Positions 7,652-15,083 are shown, counted from the stretch's first letter. The stretch is DNA of 17,323 nucleotides from Bacillota bacterium (GCA_021837545.1 JAKBFR010000047.1:1-17323); one strand, 5' to 3'. Translations and numbers: made by a program. The notes: generated by a model from the sequence alone, not told the origin.

Positions 7652-7660
7652 ATTATAACA
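7652..7660 (-). promoter_or_regulatory. Extended -10 promoter of yabB-rsmI
   Basis: The minus strand reads TGTTATAAT (TATAAT at 7652-7657 preceded by TG), an extended -10. The -35 is poor. It follows the terminator of the nlpC-type gene and would give a leader of about 240 nt. No gene is seen in the whole 7405-7785 gap. Confidence 0.5.
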
Positions 7661-7670
7661 TCACAAATTA

Positions 7671-7707
7671 AAATACAAAAGCCCTCCTGTATCTAAACAG
7701 AAGGGCT
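7671..7707 (-). terminator. Terminator of the NlpC/P60 gene
   Basis: An 11-bp stem with one G-U pair (7680-7690 with 7697-7707, AGCCCTTCTGT on the minus strand) has a 6-nt loop and is followed by TTTTGTATTTT. It stands about 80 nt after the stop codon. Confidence 0.8.
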
Positions 7708-7785
7708 ACAAATTAAAATCACATATTAAACATACTTACTTGTTATTTTTTTAAATATCTATTAACAACTAATTTGTTATGTTTA

Positions 7786-9027
7786 CTAATTAAGGACTCT
7801 TCTTGCTGCATAAAAACTATAGACTGGTGCAACTTTAACTACATCACCTGTTTGTGGTGCATTAATCATTTCACCATTACCCACATATATTCCAACATGG
7901 CCTGGATGTGTAAATACTAAATCCCCAGGTTGAAGTTGATCTTGACTAACTGATTGACCAACATTAATTTGTGAATATGTTGTTCTTGATATGTCTATTC
8001 CCGCTGCATTCTCATACACATATTGGGTAAATCCTGAACAATCAAAATTTGCTGAACCTGTTGCTCCATACACATAAGGTTTTCCTAATTGTGCATATGC
8101 TTCATTTAAAATTGCTTGTGCATTTCCAGCTGATGGTACAGATACTGACGAACCTGATTTTCCTCTACTTGGTGTTACTGTTTTAACCTCAGCTGCTTTT
8201 TTTCCTGCATATGCTACTTTAGCCTTCTCAATTTTTTCATTTATTTCTGTAGTGACAATTTCGCTCTTAATTTGATTGTCTCTAATATTTCTCAATTGAG
8301 TAATAGCTGATTGAAGATCTGCTGCTGAACTATTTGAGTTATTTATAACATCATATTGAGATTTTACAAGATCTCTTTCTAATTGTGATAAATATTGTGA
8401 ATCAAATTTACTTTTTTCATCCTTAGCTTGGCTTACCAAAACCTCTTGGTCTTTCTTCTTTACATCTAAATCAACTAAAGTAGCTTGTACTTCTTTGTTG
8501 AGCTCATCTATTTCAGTTTTTTTATCCTCTAAAGATTGCATTTTATTATTTAATTCTTCTTTTTTACTAGTAACATCTTCTATAGCCGCTTTATCTTTTC
8601 CTACAATTTTACTTATCGCCTCTGCTCTAGAAAAGAAATCACTTGTTGATTCTGATTCAAGTATAAAATTTAGATAACTAAACTCTAAATCACCTGACAT
8701 ATACATTGCTTTAACTCTTTGTCCCAAAGCTAAATCTAATGTGTTCATTTCTTTTTTGCATTGTTCAATATCTTTTGTAGTATTATCAATAACCTTGTTA
8801 ATGTTGACTATCTCTTTTTTATTTTTATCTACTGTTAATTGTAGTGGTTCTATTTGTATATCTAAATCGTAAATCTTACTCTGAATATCTGCTATTTTAT
8901 TTTCAATTTCTGCATATTTCTGTCTTGAATCACTCAATTGTTGATTATCTGGCGTCGCAAACGCAGGTATGGAACTACCTATAACGATTACGGTTGCTAA
9001 CATAATAGCTAGAATTTTATTTTTCAT
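7786..9027 (-). CDS. Secreted coiled-coil NlpC/P60 peptidoglycan endopeptidase (CwlO/PcsB-like)
   Basis: The 413-residue precursor starts with a signal peptide (MKNK, hydrophobic core to about residue 20, cleavage likely after AFA at 22-24). Residues 30-280 are a long, charged, heptad-like coiled coil, like PcsB and CwlO, which are held inactive until the FtsEX transporter activates them. A Ser/Gly/Val linker at 285-300 precedes the NlpC/P60 domain (301-413). That domain has Cys330 in NFDCSGF and His377 in HPGHVGIYVG; the third position is Asn389 (MINAP) where many enzymes have His. The family cuts the gamma-D-Glu to diamino-acid bond in stem peptides, so a role in wall growth or cell separation is likely. 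The ATG follows an in-frame TGA directly, and the only strong purine-rich ribosome site is about 20 nt away. Monocistronic. Confidence 0.92.
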   Translation of the reverse strand: MKNKILAIMLATVIVIGSSIPAFATPDNQQLSDSRQKYAEIENKIADIQSKIYDLDIQIEPLQLTVDKNKKEIVNINKVIDNTTKDIEQCKKEMNTLDLALGQRVKAMYMSGDLEFSYLNFILESESTSDFFSRAEAISKIVGKDKAAIEDVTSKKEELNNKMQSLEDKKTEIDELNKEVQATLVDLDVKKKDQEVLVSQAKDEKSKFDSQYLSQLERDLVKSQYDVINNSNSSAADLQSAITQLRNIRDNQIKSEIVTTEINEKIEKAKVAYAGKKAAEVKTVTPSRGKSGSSVSVPSAGNAQAILNEAYAQLGKPYVYGATGSANFDCSGFTQYVYENAAGIDISRTTYSQINVGQSVSQDQLQPGDLVFTHPGHVGIYVGNGEMINAPQTGDVVKVAPVYSFYAARRVLN

Positions 9028-9078
9028 TCATTATCGGTCTTTAAAAACCTTCCCTCCCCATCCTCTGTATTCTTTCCA

Positions 9079-9107
9079 ATTATATCACTTTAATTAAAAA
9101 TGAACAA
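9079..9107 (-). promoter_or_regulatory. Promoter of the NlpC/P60 gene
   Basis: On the minus strand TTGTTC (9102-9107), 17 nt and TATAAT (9079-9084), with TGA just before the -10 (extended type). The leader would be about 45 nt and contains a GGGGAGGGAAGG run well upstream of the ATG. Confidence 0.6.
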
Positions 9108-9303
9108 TTGGTATATATGGCGAGAAATTAATTTATTCTCCTATTATCTGTATATCGTCCATATTCCCCTCTTTTTCTAACTCATGCTATATATTTGTTA
9201 TTATAGCGTATTCATAAACATTTATATGCATAGAACCATCAATAGTCACTATAATAAATTCCATTTCATATTTATAATTTGAGCATATATATATGGAAAA
9301 TCC

Positions 9304-9332
9304 TTGACATCAAAATTCCTTGAATATATAAT
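9304..9332 (+). promoter_or_regulatory. Consensus promoter of tRNA-Pro
   Basis: TTGACA (9304-9309), 17 nt, TATAAT (9327-9332): both boxes match consensus exactly. The mature tRNA starts 13 nt after the -10. Between this and the nlpC promoter (9108-9303) I see only AT-rich DNA. Confidence 0.8.
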
Positions 9333-9344
9333 TAAATATATCTT

Positions 9345-9420
9345 CGGGGTGTAGCGCAGCTGGGAGCGCGCGTGGTTTGGGACCATGAGGTCGCAGGTTC
9401 GATCCCTGTCACCCCGACCA
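9345..9420 (+). tRNA. tRNA-Pro (anticodon UGG)
   Basis: A complete 76-nt cloverleaf with encoded CCA. Acceptor CGGGGTG (9345-9351) pairs with CACCCCG (9410-9416), the discriminator is A9417 and CCA is 9418-9420. The anticodon stem CGTGG/CCATG encloses TTTGGGA, giving anticodon TGG at 9378-9380. The T arm has GGTTCGATCCC. It has its own promoter and terminator. Confidence 0.97.
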
Positions 9421-9446
9421 AAAATATTATTAATTATACTTGTTTT

Positions 9447-9476
9447 AACTTAAGGGATTATCCTTAAGTTTTTTTA
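9447..9476 (+). terminator. Terminator after tRNA-Pro
   Basis: A 9-bp stem AACTTAAGG/CCTTAAGTT (9447-9455, 9462-9470) with a 6-nt loop runs into a T7 tract. It lies 19 nt before the HAD gene, which has no clear promoter of its own and may depend on read-through. Confidence 0.85.
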
Positions 9477-9494
9477 TTATTTAGGAGGTACTTT

Positions 9495-10139
9495 ATGTTA
9501 AATGATATTAAAGGTGCGATATTCGATTTGGATGGTACTCTAGTTGATTCTATGTGGGTTTGGACTCAAATTGACGTTGACTATCTTAAAATGAAGGGAT
9601 ATTCCATGCCTGACGATTTAAGAAGTGAAATTGTGCATTTAAGCTTTGCTCAAACAGCTGTTTACTTTAAAGAAAAATTTAATCTCGATGATTCAATCGA
9701 AAAAATCACTCAAGATTGGCATGATATGGCATTTGACCATTATTCTAATAATGTTAAATTAAAATTAGGTGTTAAAGATTTTTTAAATATGTTAAAAGCT
9801 TTAAAAATAAAAATCGCCTTAGCTACTAGTAATTCAATTCCATTATTAGAAGCTTGTTTGAAAAACAATGGCATTTATCATTATTTTGATTCAATTACAA
9901 CGACTGATGAAGTTTCTACTGGTAAAGATTGTCCTGATGTATACTTATTGGCTGCTAACAAGTTAGGTATTCATCCAAAGGATTGTTTAGTATTTGAAGA
10001 TATATTACCTGCTGTACAAGGCGCAAAAGCAGCTAACATGAAGGTTATTGCAGTTGAAGATACTGAGTGCTTAGACTCTAAGGAGGACCTCCTTAAATAT
10101 GCAGATAAATATATCCATTCTTTCGAAGAGTTATTATAG
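9495..10139 (+). CDS. HAD-family hydrolase (beta-phosphoglucomutase-like subfamily)
   Basis: This 214-residue cytoplasmic enzyme has all haloacid dehalogenase motifs: nucleophile Asp11 and acid/base Asp13 in FDLDGT (motif I), Ser112 in ATSNS (motif II), Lys144 in STGKDCPD (motif III) and the magnesium-binding Glu168/Asp169 in VFEDILPAVQGAKAANM (motif IV). The helical cap between residues 15 and 90 places it in subfamily I with beta-phosphoglucomutase and small sugar-phosphate phosphatases. It most likely dephosphorylates a sugar or nucleotide phosphate; the substrate cannot be read from the sequence. The ATG is 6 nt after AGGAGG. It is preceded by tRNA-Pro and a terminator and converges with the parvulin gene. 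Confidence 0.93.
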   Translation: MLNDIKGAIFDLDGTLVDSMWVWTQIDVDYLKMKGYSMPDDLRSEIVHLSFAQTAVYFKEKFNLDDSIEKITQDWHDMAFDHYSNNVKLKLGVKDFLNMLKALKIKIALATSNSIPLLEACLKNNGIYHYFDSITTTDEVSTGKDCPDVYLLAANKLGIHPKDCLVFEDILPAVQGAKAANMKVIAVEDTECLDSKEDLLKYADKYIHSFEELL

Positions 10140-10208
10140 ATTCACTTATAACTGCATCGACCATTAATGATTACTACTTTTAATTTAACATATAAGTATA
10201 CCCAATTA

Positions 10209-10399
10209 GAAATGAAGGTCCTGCTTTTGTGGAAGTGTTACATTGAAGATTTCGTTGTAGATATTTCTTTAGTAGAAGTTGTTCCAAAATGCTTGTTCAA
10301 AGCTTGCCTTTGAGGCTAGCATTTTTGGTACTACTTCTGCTATTAGAAATTCACAACTAAATCTTCACGTAACCTGAACAAATGCATGACCTTCATTTC
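10209..10399. repeat. 191-nt imperfect inverted repeat
   Basis: Outer arms GAAATGAAGGTC (10209-10220) and its exact complement (10388-10399) give 12 perfect pairs. Inward, 10240-10293 and about 10317-10369 match as inverted repeats with only small gaps and mismatches (for example TTGAAGATTT with AAATCTTCA, and AGTAGAAGTTGTTCC with GGTACTACTTCTGCT). The apex is a small hairpin CAAAG/CTTTG (10298-10302, 10308-10312). The element fills most of the gap between the convergent HAD and parvulin genes. It has no coding capacity that I can see and no obvious target-site duplication. It may be a MITE-like or dispersed palindromic element, or a shared 3' structure. Confidence 0.75.
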
Positions 10400-10427
10400 G
10401 GCAGATTATATGTATGAATATGGACGA

Positions 10428-11174
10428 TTATTTTCTTTCTACTCCATATTTAGCTTCTAATTCTTTTAATATTTGATCATATTTTGTGTGTTGGTTTTCT
10501 TGTAATAATTGATTTAAAACACTATCTTTTACTTCATCAAAGCTTTTAACTGAAGCTTCATTTTTTGAGTCTACTACTATTAAATGATATCCAAATTGAG
10601 TCTTTACAGGATCACTAAGTTCTCCTATTTCTGCTGTAAAAGCAGCTTCTTCAAATTCTGGAACCATCATTCCTCTTGAAAATTCTCCTAAATTTCCACC
10701 TTGTTGATTTGATGGACATGTTGAATACTTCATTGCAGCATCACTAAAAGATAAAGTTCCATTTTCAATCTCTTCTTTTGCTTTTTTAGCTTCTTCTTCA
10801 GTTTCAACTAATATATGTTTAGCTGAAACCATTGCTGGTTGACCAAAAGTTTCTTTATTATCTTCATAATATTTCTTGACTTCTTCATCTGTAACAGTTA
10901 CATCAGCTAATATTTTATTTATTGCCATTGAAGTTATAACTTCTTTTGATATATTTTCTATCGCATCTTTATATTCTTGTGTTTTATCTAATTCTATTTC
11001 TTTTCCAAACTTATTCATTAATTCAAATGAAATTAATTGCTCTACTAATTGTTTCTTCTTATCTTCAGTTTGTAATGCCCCTCTTTGTTCTTGAGGATAT
11101 CTAGTAATTATTGTATTTAAGTCTTTTTCTGTTATTTCATTTCCTGCAGCAACTGCTAATATCTTATTTTCCAT
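10428..11174 (-). CDS. Parvulin-type peptidyl-prolyl isomerase, PrsA-like but without signal peptide
   Basis: The 248-residue protein resembles the PrsA/SurA layout: a helical N-terminal domain (residues 5-110, with SurA_N-like VAAGNEITEKDLN) and a parvulin rotamase domain (about 114-202). Active-site residues of the Pin1 type are present: His120 (AKHIL), Cys153 (STCPSNQQGG), Met170 and Phe174 (GMMVPEFEEAAF), Phe194 and His197 (TQFGYHL). There is no hydrophobic signal sequence or lipobox at the start, unlike secreted PrsA, so it should act in the cytoplasm as a foldase or chaperone for nascent or stress-damaged proteins. AAGGAG precedes the ATG by 9 nt. Monocistronic. Confidence 0.9.
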   Translation of the reverse strand: MENKILAVAAGNEITEKDLNTIITRYPQEQRGALQTEDKKKQLVEQLISFELMNKFGKEIELDKTQEYKDAIENISKEVITSMAINKILADVTVTDEEVKKYYEDNKETFGQPAMVSAKHILVETEEEAKKAKEEIENGTLSFSDAAMKYSTCPSNQQGGNLGEFSRGMMVPEFEEAAFTAEIGELSDPVKTQFGYHLIVVDSKNEASVKSFDEVKDSVLNQLLQENQHTKYDQILKELEAKYGVERK

Positions 11175-11239
11175 GTAAATTCTCCTTTTATATAATTATT
11201 TTTATAGTTCTTTTTAATTCAAGTTTTATGTACCTTTTT

Positions 11240-11268
11240 ATTTTAACAGTATCAAGCGTATCTAACAA
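11240..11268 (-). promoter_or_regulatory. Promoter of the parvulin gene
   Basis: On the minus strand TTGTTA (11263-11268), 17 nt and TAAAAT (11240-11245), with TGT directly before the -10. The leader would be about 60 nt. Confidence 0.5.
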
Positions 11269-11371
11269 TAATATAAACCAATAAATTTGAAATTTATGAA
11301 TAAGGAGTTTTTTTGAAGATGCCTTATACATAAATTTGTCACAAACTGTTATACTAATCTTGGGTGATGTT

Positions 11372-12049
11372 ATGTTTGAAGTATTAAAAAATGATTGGAA
11401 AATTTATTTAGAATCTGAATTCCAAAAAGATTATTATATTAAATTAAGAAAATTTCTAGTAAACGAATATAATTCTAAAATTGTTTACCCAAATATGTAT
11501 GATATTTTTAACGCACTGCATTTTACACCTTATGAAAATGTTAAAGTCGTCATATTAGGGCAAGATCCTTATCATGGTCCAAATCAGGCACATGGACTGA
11601 GTTTTTCTGTTAATCCTGGCGTAAAAGCTCCACCATCTTTAATTAACATCTACAAGGAATTAAAAACTGATTTAGGTTGTTATGTTCCAAACAATGGTTA
11701 CTTAAAAAAATGGGCTGATCAAGGAGTCCTATTGTTGAACACAGTACTTACAGTTAGGGATGGAGAAGCTAATTCTCATAGAAACAAAGGGTGGGAAGAG
11801 TTCACGACTAAAGTCATAGAAGTATTAAATGACAAACAAAATCCTATAGTATTTATCCTTTGGGGTAATAATGCTATTTCAAAAGCAAGCTTAATTACTA
11901 ATCCAAAACATCTTATAATTAAATCAGTCCATCCTAGTCCCCTATCTGCATCAAGAGGATTCTTTGGCAGTAAACCATTTTCACAAACAAATAATTTTTT
12001 AATTTCAATTAACCAATCACCAATTGATTGGCAAATTGAAGATATATAA
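11372..12049 (+). CDS. ung: Uracil-DNA glycosylase, family 1
   Basis: Ung removes uracil from DNA, from dUTP misincorporation or cytosine deamination, as the first step of base-excision repair. Counting from the ATG at 11372, the water-activating loop GQDPYH is residues 63-68 (Asp65 catalytic), the uracil pocket is GLSFSV at 75-80, and the DNA-intercalation loop [13 protein letters not shown] is 187-199 (His187 catalytic). The length of 225 residues fits the family. I chose this ATG because GGGTGAT lies 3 nt ahead and the protein aligns from MFEVLKNDW; a TTG at 11336 would add 12 residues with no ribosome site. A possible extended -10 (TGTTATACT) is at 11348-11355. No clear terminator follows; 12050-12198 is AT-rich and empty. 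Confidence 0.96.
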   Translation: MFEVLKNDWKIYLESEFQKDYYIKLRKFLVNEYNSKIVYPNMYDIFNALHFTPYENVKVVILGQDPYHGPNQAHGLSFSVNPGVKAPPSLINIYKELKTDLGCYVPNNGYLKKWADQGVLLLNTVLTVRDGEANSHRNKGWEEFTTKVIEVLNDKQNPIVFILWGNNAISKASLITNPKHLIIKSVHPSPLSASRGFFGSKPFSQTNNFLISINQSPIDWQIEDI

Positions 12050-12198
12050 ATAAATCTTATATAAAATTAATTATATATATTGCAATTATCAATACTTAAT
12101 TATTATATTATTTTTCAAATTCGCAATGAATAATTATTCTTGCAACATATATATACATAATTATAAACTTTTGAAACACTCATTATTTATATTTAGTG

Positions 12199-12204
12199 TA
12201 TAAT
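12199..12204 (+). promoter_or_regulatory. Likely -10 of the 12283 gene
   Basis: TATAAT directly preceded by GTG, with TTGAAA 22 nt upstream (too far for a normal -35). The predicted start falls at the base of the leader hairpin at 12212. Confidence 0.4.
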
Positions 12205-12211
12205 ATTTGCA

Positions 12212-12256
12212 AGACATACTCAAAGAATAGCAGGTCTGTATTTGTGTGATATGTCT
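12212..12256 (+). other. Hairpin in the 5' leader of the 12283 gene
   Basis: AGACATA (12212-12218) pairs with TATGTCT (12250-12256), and CAAA (12221-12224) pairs further in with TTTG (12241-12244). It lies between the -10 and the AAGGAG ribosome site (12266-12271). No known regulatory RNA class is recognised. Confidence 0.4.
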
Positions 12257-12282
12257 AAACTATTTAAGGAGCTGGTGATTTT

Positions 12283-12693
12283 ATGGATTATAAATTTGTT
12301 TATGAAGGTAAAGAATTTGTACTAACAGAAGAAAATTGTGAAGGGATTTTTTTTGATTCTGAAAATGAAGTTACAGGTTTATCTGTAGCTACAATATTAA
12401 ATGCTTTAAACGAAGGCGAAGAAGTCAACTTCTCAAATGAATATTATGCTGGTAACTGTTCTTGCAATACTCAAGATCAAATAAATAAGGCTTATCGTTA
12501 CTTAGAATATCACTTTTATGTATATACAAAGAATAATGAATATGTATTAAATACTCTTGGTGAAGAATATAAAAGCACATCTTTTAATAGATTGTTCAGT
12601 TTAGGTAAAATTAATGACAGTTATATAGTTAATATAACTGTGTGTCCTAATTGCGGTACTTATTCAATAGAAATTGATCAATGTGACGTTTAA
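12283..12693 (+). CDS. Small conserved clostridial protein with CxC and CxxC motifs (DUF3785-like)
   Basis: I do not know a function for this 136-residue protein. It looks like the clostridial family DUF3785, an identification from memory of length and sequence style and so uncertain. It is soluble, acidic at the start, with no signal peptide or membrane segment. Six cysteines are visible: Cys19, Cys59 and Cys61 (NCSCN), Cys121 and Cys124 (VCPNCGTYSIEI, a zinc-ribbon-like knuckle) and Cys134. The CxC plus CxxC arrangement could bind zinc or another metal. Start is fixed by AAGGAG 11 nt and GGTGAT 3 nt before the ATG. It is monocistronic with a hairpin leader and ends in a 15-bp hairpin. Confidence 0.8.
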   Translation: MDYKFVYEGKEFVLTEENCEGIFFDSENEVTGLSVATILNALNEGEEVNFSNEYYAGNCSCNTQDQINKAYRYLEYHFYVYTKNNEYVLNTLGEEYKSTSFNRLFSLGKINDSYIVNITVCPNCGTYSIEIDQCDV

Positions 12694-12740
12694 TTTATAC
12701 CATCAAGAATCACAATGTTACAAATAATTGTAACCATAAG

Positions 12741-12782
12741 TTAAGGCTATCTCATAATAGTAGTCTAATGAGATAGCCTTAA
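12741..12782. terminator. Terminator after the 12283 gene
   Basis: A perfect 15-bp stem (12741-12755 with 12768-12782) with a 12-nt loop, followed by ATATAATTTT. Its arms share the TGAGATAG core with the abrB/rsmI hairpin. Confidence 0.65.
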
Positions 12783-12816
12783 ATATAATTTTGCACTTTT
12801 TAAATTCTATTAAAGT

Positions 12817-12849
12817 AAAAAAAGCACTAACTTAAGTTAGTGCTTTTTA
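12817..12849 (-). terminator. Terminator of the 5S-tRNA-Phe unit
   Basis: A palindrome of 15 bp per arm (12819-12833 with 12834-12848, GCACTAAC core) gives an intrinsic terminator whose minus-strand tail is a T7 run. It starts 1 nt beyond the tRNA CCA end. The plus side also ends in T5 and could act on read-through from 12283. Confidence 0.88.
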
Positions 12850-12925
<76 letters not shown>

Positions 12926-12930
12926 ATCTT

Positions 12931-13047
12931 ACCTGGCAACGTCTTACTCTCCCACACAGTCACCCGTGCAGTACCATCAGCGCTGTAGACCTTAACTGTC
13001 CTGTTCGGAATGGGAAGGAGTGTTACCTCTACGCCGTCATCACCAGA
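12931..13047 (-). rRNA. rrf: 5S ribosomal RNA
   Basis: About 117 nt on the minus strand with 5S landmarks: start CTGGTGATGACGGCGTAGAGG, the CCGAACAGGACAGTTAAG loop B/C region in two overlapping parts, GATGGTACTGCA, and a 3' end GCCAGGT pairing with the 5' end to close helix I. Exact ends may differ by 1-2 nt. No 23S or 16S sequence is upstream; the gene has its own promoter. Confidence 0.95.
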
Positions 13048-13057
13048 TACAAGTAGT

Positions 13058-13086
13058 ATTATATCGAGATATTGACGTTATGTCAA
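13058..13086 (-). promoter_or_regulatory. Consensus rRNA-type promoter of 5S-tRNA-Phe
   Basis: On the minus strand TTGACA (13081-13086), 17 nt, TATAAT (13058-13063). Upstream (13087-13115) lie A- and T-tracts like an UP element. The start would be only a few bases before mature 5S. Confidence 0.88.
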
Positions 13087-13115
13087 CAACTTTTTTAAAA
13101 AAACTTTTTAAATAT

Positions 13116-13494
13116 TCTTTTATTTAACCATAACTATAATAAATATAACTATAATCATTGTGCCATAATTAAGATATTACAGATTGTAATCATCGTTATT
13201 ATTAGTTCCCATAACAGAATTTTATTAATCCAACTGCATCCGTAATATCATTAAAAAAATATTGGATAATTAAACTCAAATGCACTAATTTGAATGATTA
13301 ATGGTTATTTTATTTATAAAAATATTACAATTGTATAAATTAATATATTAATGTTCTACATAGTAATTCAAAGAAATAATAAAGGTAAAACTTTATCTTT
13401 TAAAGTAATGTAACATATTCATATATCAAAATAAAAAATTGGAGAATTGAAAACTAGCATAATATATTATCATGAGATATTTTGTAAATTATGT
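13116..13494. other. AT-rich gap, no gene seen
   Basis: Short frames only, all AT-rich and without ribosome sites. No RNA gene, repeat or terminator that I can support. Confidence 0.6.
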
Positions 13495-13500
13495 TATAAT
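13492..13500 (+). promoter_or_regulatory. Extended -10 promoter of the GNAT gene
   Basis: TGTTATAAT at 13492-13500 (TATAAT 13495-13500), with a weak -35. The leader would be about 75 nt. Confidence 0.45.
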
Positions 13501-13580
13501 AAGTTCCATATAAAACTATAATTTAATTAACAACAGTAATTAATGGAATAATAGTAAGGTATGAAATGAGGGATATGTTT

Positions 13581-14140
13581 ATGAGTACAGATTTATCAAG
13601 TTATATTTTAAAGGAAATACCATTAAAAAGTGGTCAGCAATTAATAATAAGAAAACCTATAGTAGATGATGCTGAAAAAATGATTAAATATCTTAATATT
13701 ATTGGAGAAGAAAGTGATAACCTATTATTTGGTAAAGGTGAATTTCATCTTACTGTTGAGCAAGAAATAGAATATATTAAAAGTATAAGTAACACTCCTA
13801 ATATCTTTATGATTTTAGGAATTATAGATAATAATATTATTAGTATGGGACAGATTAGCACTCTCATAGGAAAAGAATCGCTCATAATAGTGAAATTGCT
13901 ATTTCGGTCAAAAAATCTTATTGGAGAAATGGCATTGGAAGTGCTGTAATGGAAGAGTTAATAAGATTTGCAAATGAAAATGATATAATTAAAAATATAA
14001 GTCTTGCTGTAAAAGCAAGTAATCAGAATGCACTTATGCTGTATACAAAATTCGGCTTTCAAAAAGTTGGATTACATAAAAATTATTTCAATATAAATGG
14101 CGATTTTGATGATGAAATACTAATGGATTTATATATATAA
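13581..14140 (+). pseudogene. GNAT N-acetyltransferase broken by a one-base frameshift
   Basis: The frame from 13581 (ATG 8 nt after GAGGG; in-frame ATGs at 13566 and 13575 also exist) encodes a GNAT beginning LKSGQQLIIRKPIVDDAEKMI and reaching MGQISTLIGK near 13875. It then runs into unrelated residues and stops at 13947-13949. In the -1 frame the DNA from about 13876 reads RIAHNSEIAISVKKSYWRNGIGSAVMEELIRF and on to NISLAVKASNQNALMLYTKFGFQKVG, which supply the missing acetyl-CoA pyrophosphate loop (RNGIGSA) and the C-terminal half. One A lost from an AAAAA run (GGAAAAG at 13870-13876) explains this. The restored protein would be about 187 residues. Acceptor unknown; small molecules or protein N-termini are usual. 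A sequencing error or A-tract slippage cannot be excluded. Confidence 0.85.
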
Positions 14141-14280
14141 TTATTAATATATATGCACACTTTTTTAATGCGAAGTAGGGATTATTTATAACGTTCTTAT
14201 ATTAGATAGGAATTAAATGAAAACTTTGATTTTTAATGGTTCACAAAAAAATGTGGCATATTCTTAGTTGGAGGGATTTT

Positions 14281-15006
14281 ATGAGTATTGAAAAACTATC
14301 ACAAATTTTAAAGGAAAGTAATAGTATAGTCTTCTTTGGTGGTGCTGGTATAAGCACTGAATCAGGCATACCAGATTTCCGTTCAGAAACAGGATTATAT
14401 AGAACTGATAGTGGCGTGGGATATGCTCCAGAAGTTATGTTATCTCATACTTTCTTTATGGGACATACAAGAGATTTCTATAAATTTTACAAAGAAAAAA
14501 TGATTTATACTGATGCAAAACCTAATTCAGCGCATTTAGCTTTAGCTAAATTAGAAGAAATGAGTAAATTAAAAGCTGTTGTAACTCAAAATATCGATGG
14601 CCTTCATAACGCGGCTGGAAGTAAAAATATTTATGAACTCCATGGATCAATTCATAGAAATTATTGCACTAAGTGCCATACTTTTTATGATTTAAATTTT
14701 ATATTAGAATCAGATGATATTCCTGAATGTCCAAAATGTGGTGGAACCGTAAAACCTGATGTTGTTTTATATGAAGAAGGATTAGACACTAATGTAATAA
14801 ATGGAGCTGTTAATGCCATTGAGCATGCAGATACATTAATTATTGGAGGTACTTCACTTGCTGTTTATCCTGCAGCTGGACTTATAAATTATTTTAAAGG
14901 GAAGAATCTTATATTAATAAATAAGAGTTCTACTCCTTATGATTCTAAAGCTGATTTAGTCATACATGATTCTATTGGTAAAGTTTTAGATGAAGCGTTA
15001 AAATAA
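14281..15006 (+). CDS. cobB: NAD-dependent protein deacylase, sirtuin (Sir2/CobB family)
   Basis: Sirtuins remove acetyl or related acyl groups from lysines using NAD, giving nicotinamide and O-acetyl-ADP-ribose. The 241-residue protein has the Rossmann motif FFGGAGISTESGIPDFRS at 18-35, TQNIDGLH at 102-109 (Asn104, Asp106), catalytic His121 in ELHGS, a zinc module with Cys129/Cys132 and Cys150/Cys153, GGTSLAVYPAAGL at 189-201 and INKSSTPYD near 213-221. The KPDVVLYEE stretch resembles bacterial TmSir2-type enzymes. The start at 14281 has GGAGGG 6 nt upstream; an in-frame ATG at 14236 would add 15 residues unlike sirtuins and has no ribosome site. It stands alone after the broken GNAT; a link with acetylation control is suggestive only. 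Confidence 0.95.
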   Translation: MSIEKLSQILKESNSIVFFGGAGISTESGIPDFRSETGLYRTDSGVGYAPEVMLSHTFFMGHTRDFYKFYKEKMIYTDAKPNSAHLALAKLEEMSKLKAVVTQNIDGLHNAAGSKNIYELHGSIHRNYCTKCHTFYDLNFILESDDIPECPKCGGTVKPDVVLYEEGLDTNVINGAVNAIEHADTLIIGGTSLAVYPAAGLINYFKGKNLILINKSSTPYDSKADLVIHDSIGKVLDEALK

Positions 15007-15044
15007 TTTAATACTTGTCTTTAATTAATTCATAGGACTTGTAT

Positions 15045-15083
15045 CTGAACTACGCCCTTGCAAATTAGCAGAACGTAGTTCAG
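15045..15083 (+). terminator. Probable terminator after the sirtuin gene
   Basis: A 10-bp perfect stem CTGAACTACG/CGTAGTTCAG (15045-15054, 15074-15083) with a 19-nt loop that can form a small inner stem (TGC/GCA). The T-rich tail (TAATAGTTTTATT) is modest. Confidence 0.55.

Noticed and set aside
8495..11094. Plus-strand frames at 8495-8677 and 10876-11094
   Set aside because: Antisense to the coiled coil of the NlpC/P60 protein and to the parvulin; repeat-like Ser/Leu-rich peptides without start signals.
11336..11371. TTG start for ung, and a micro-frame ending at about 11333
   Set aside because: The extra ung residues are not family-like and have no ribosome site. The AAGGAG near 11302 precedes only a four-to-six-codon frame, with no support as a leader peptide.
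13116..13494. Remnant of 23S rRNA or a small gene upstream of the orphan 5S
   Set aside because: The sequence is uniformly AT-rich with no rRNA-like stretch and no frame with a ribosome site.
14236..14280. Upstream ATG for the sirtuin
   Set aside because: No ribosome site there, while GGAGGG sits right before the ATG at 14281, where family similarity begins.
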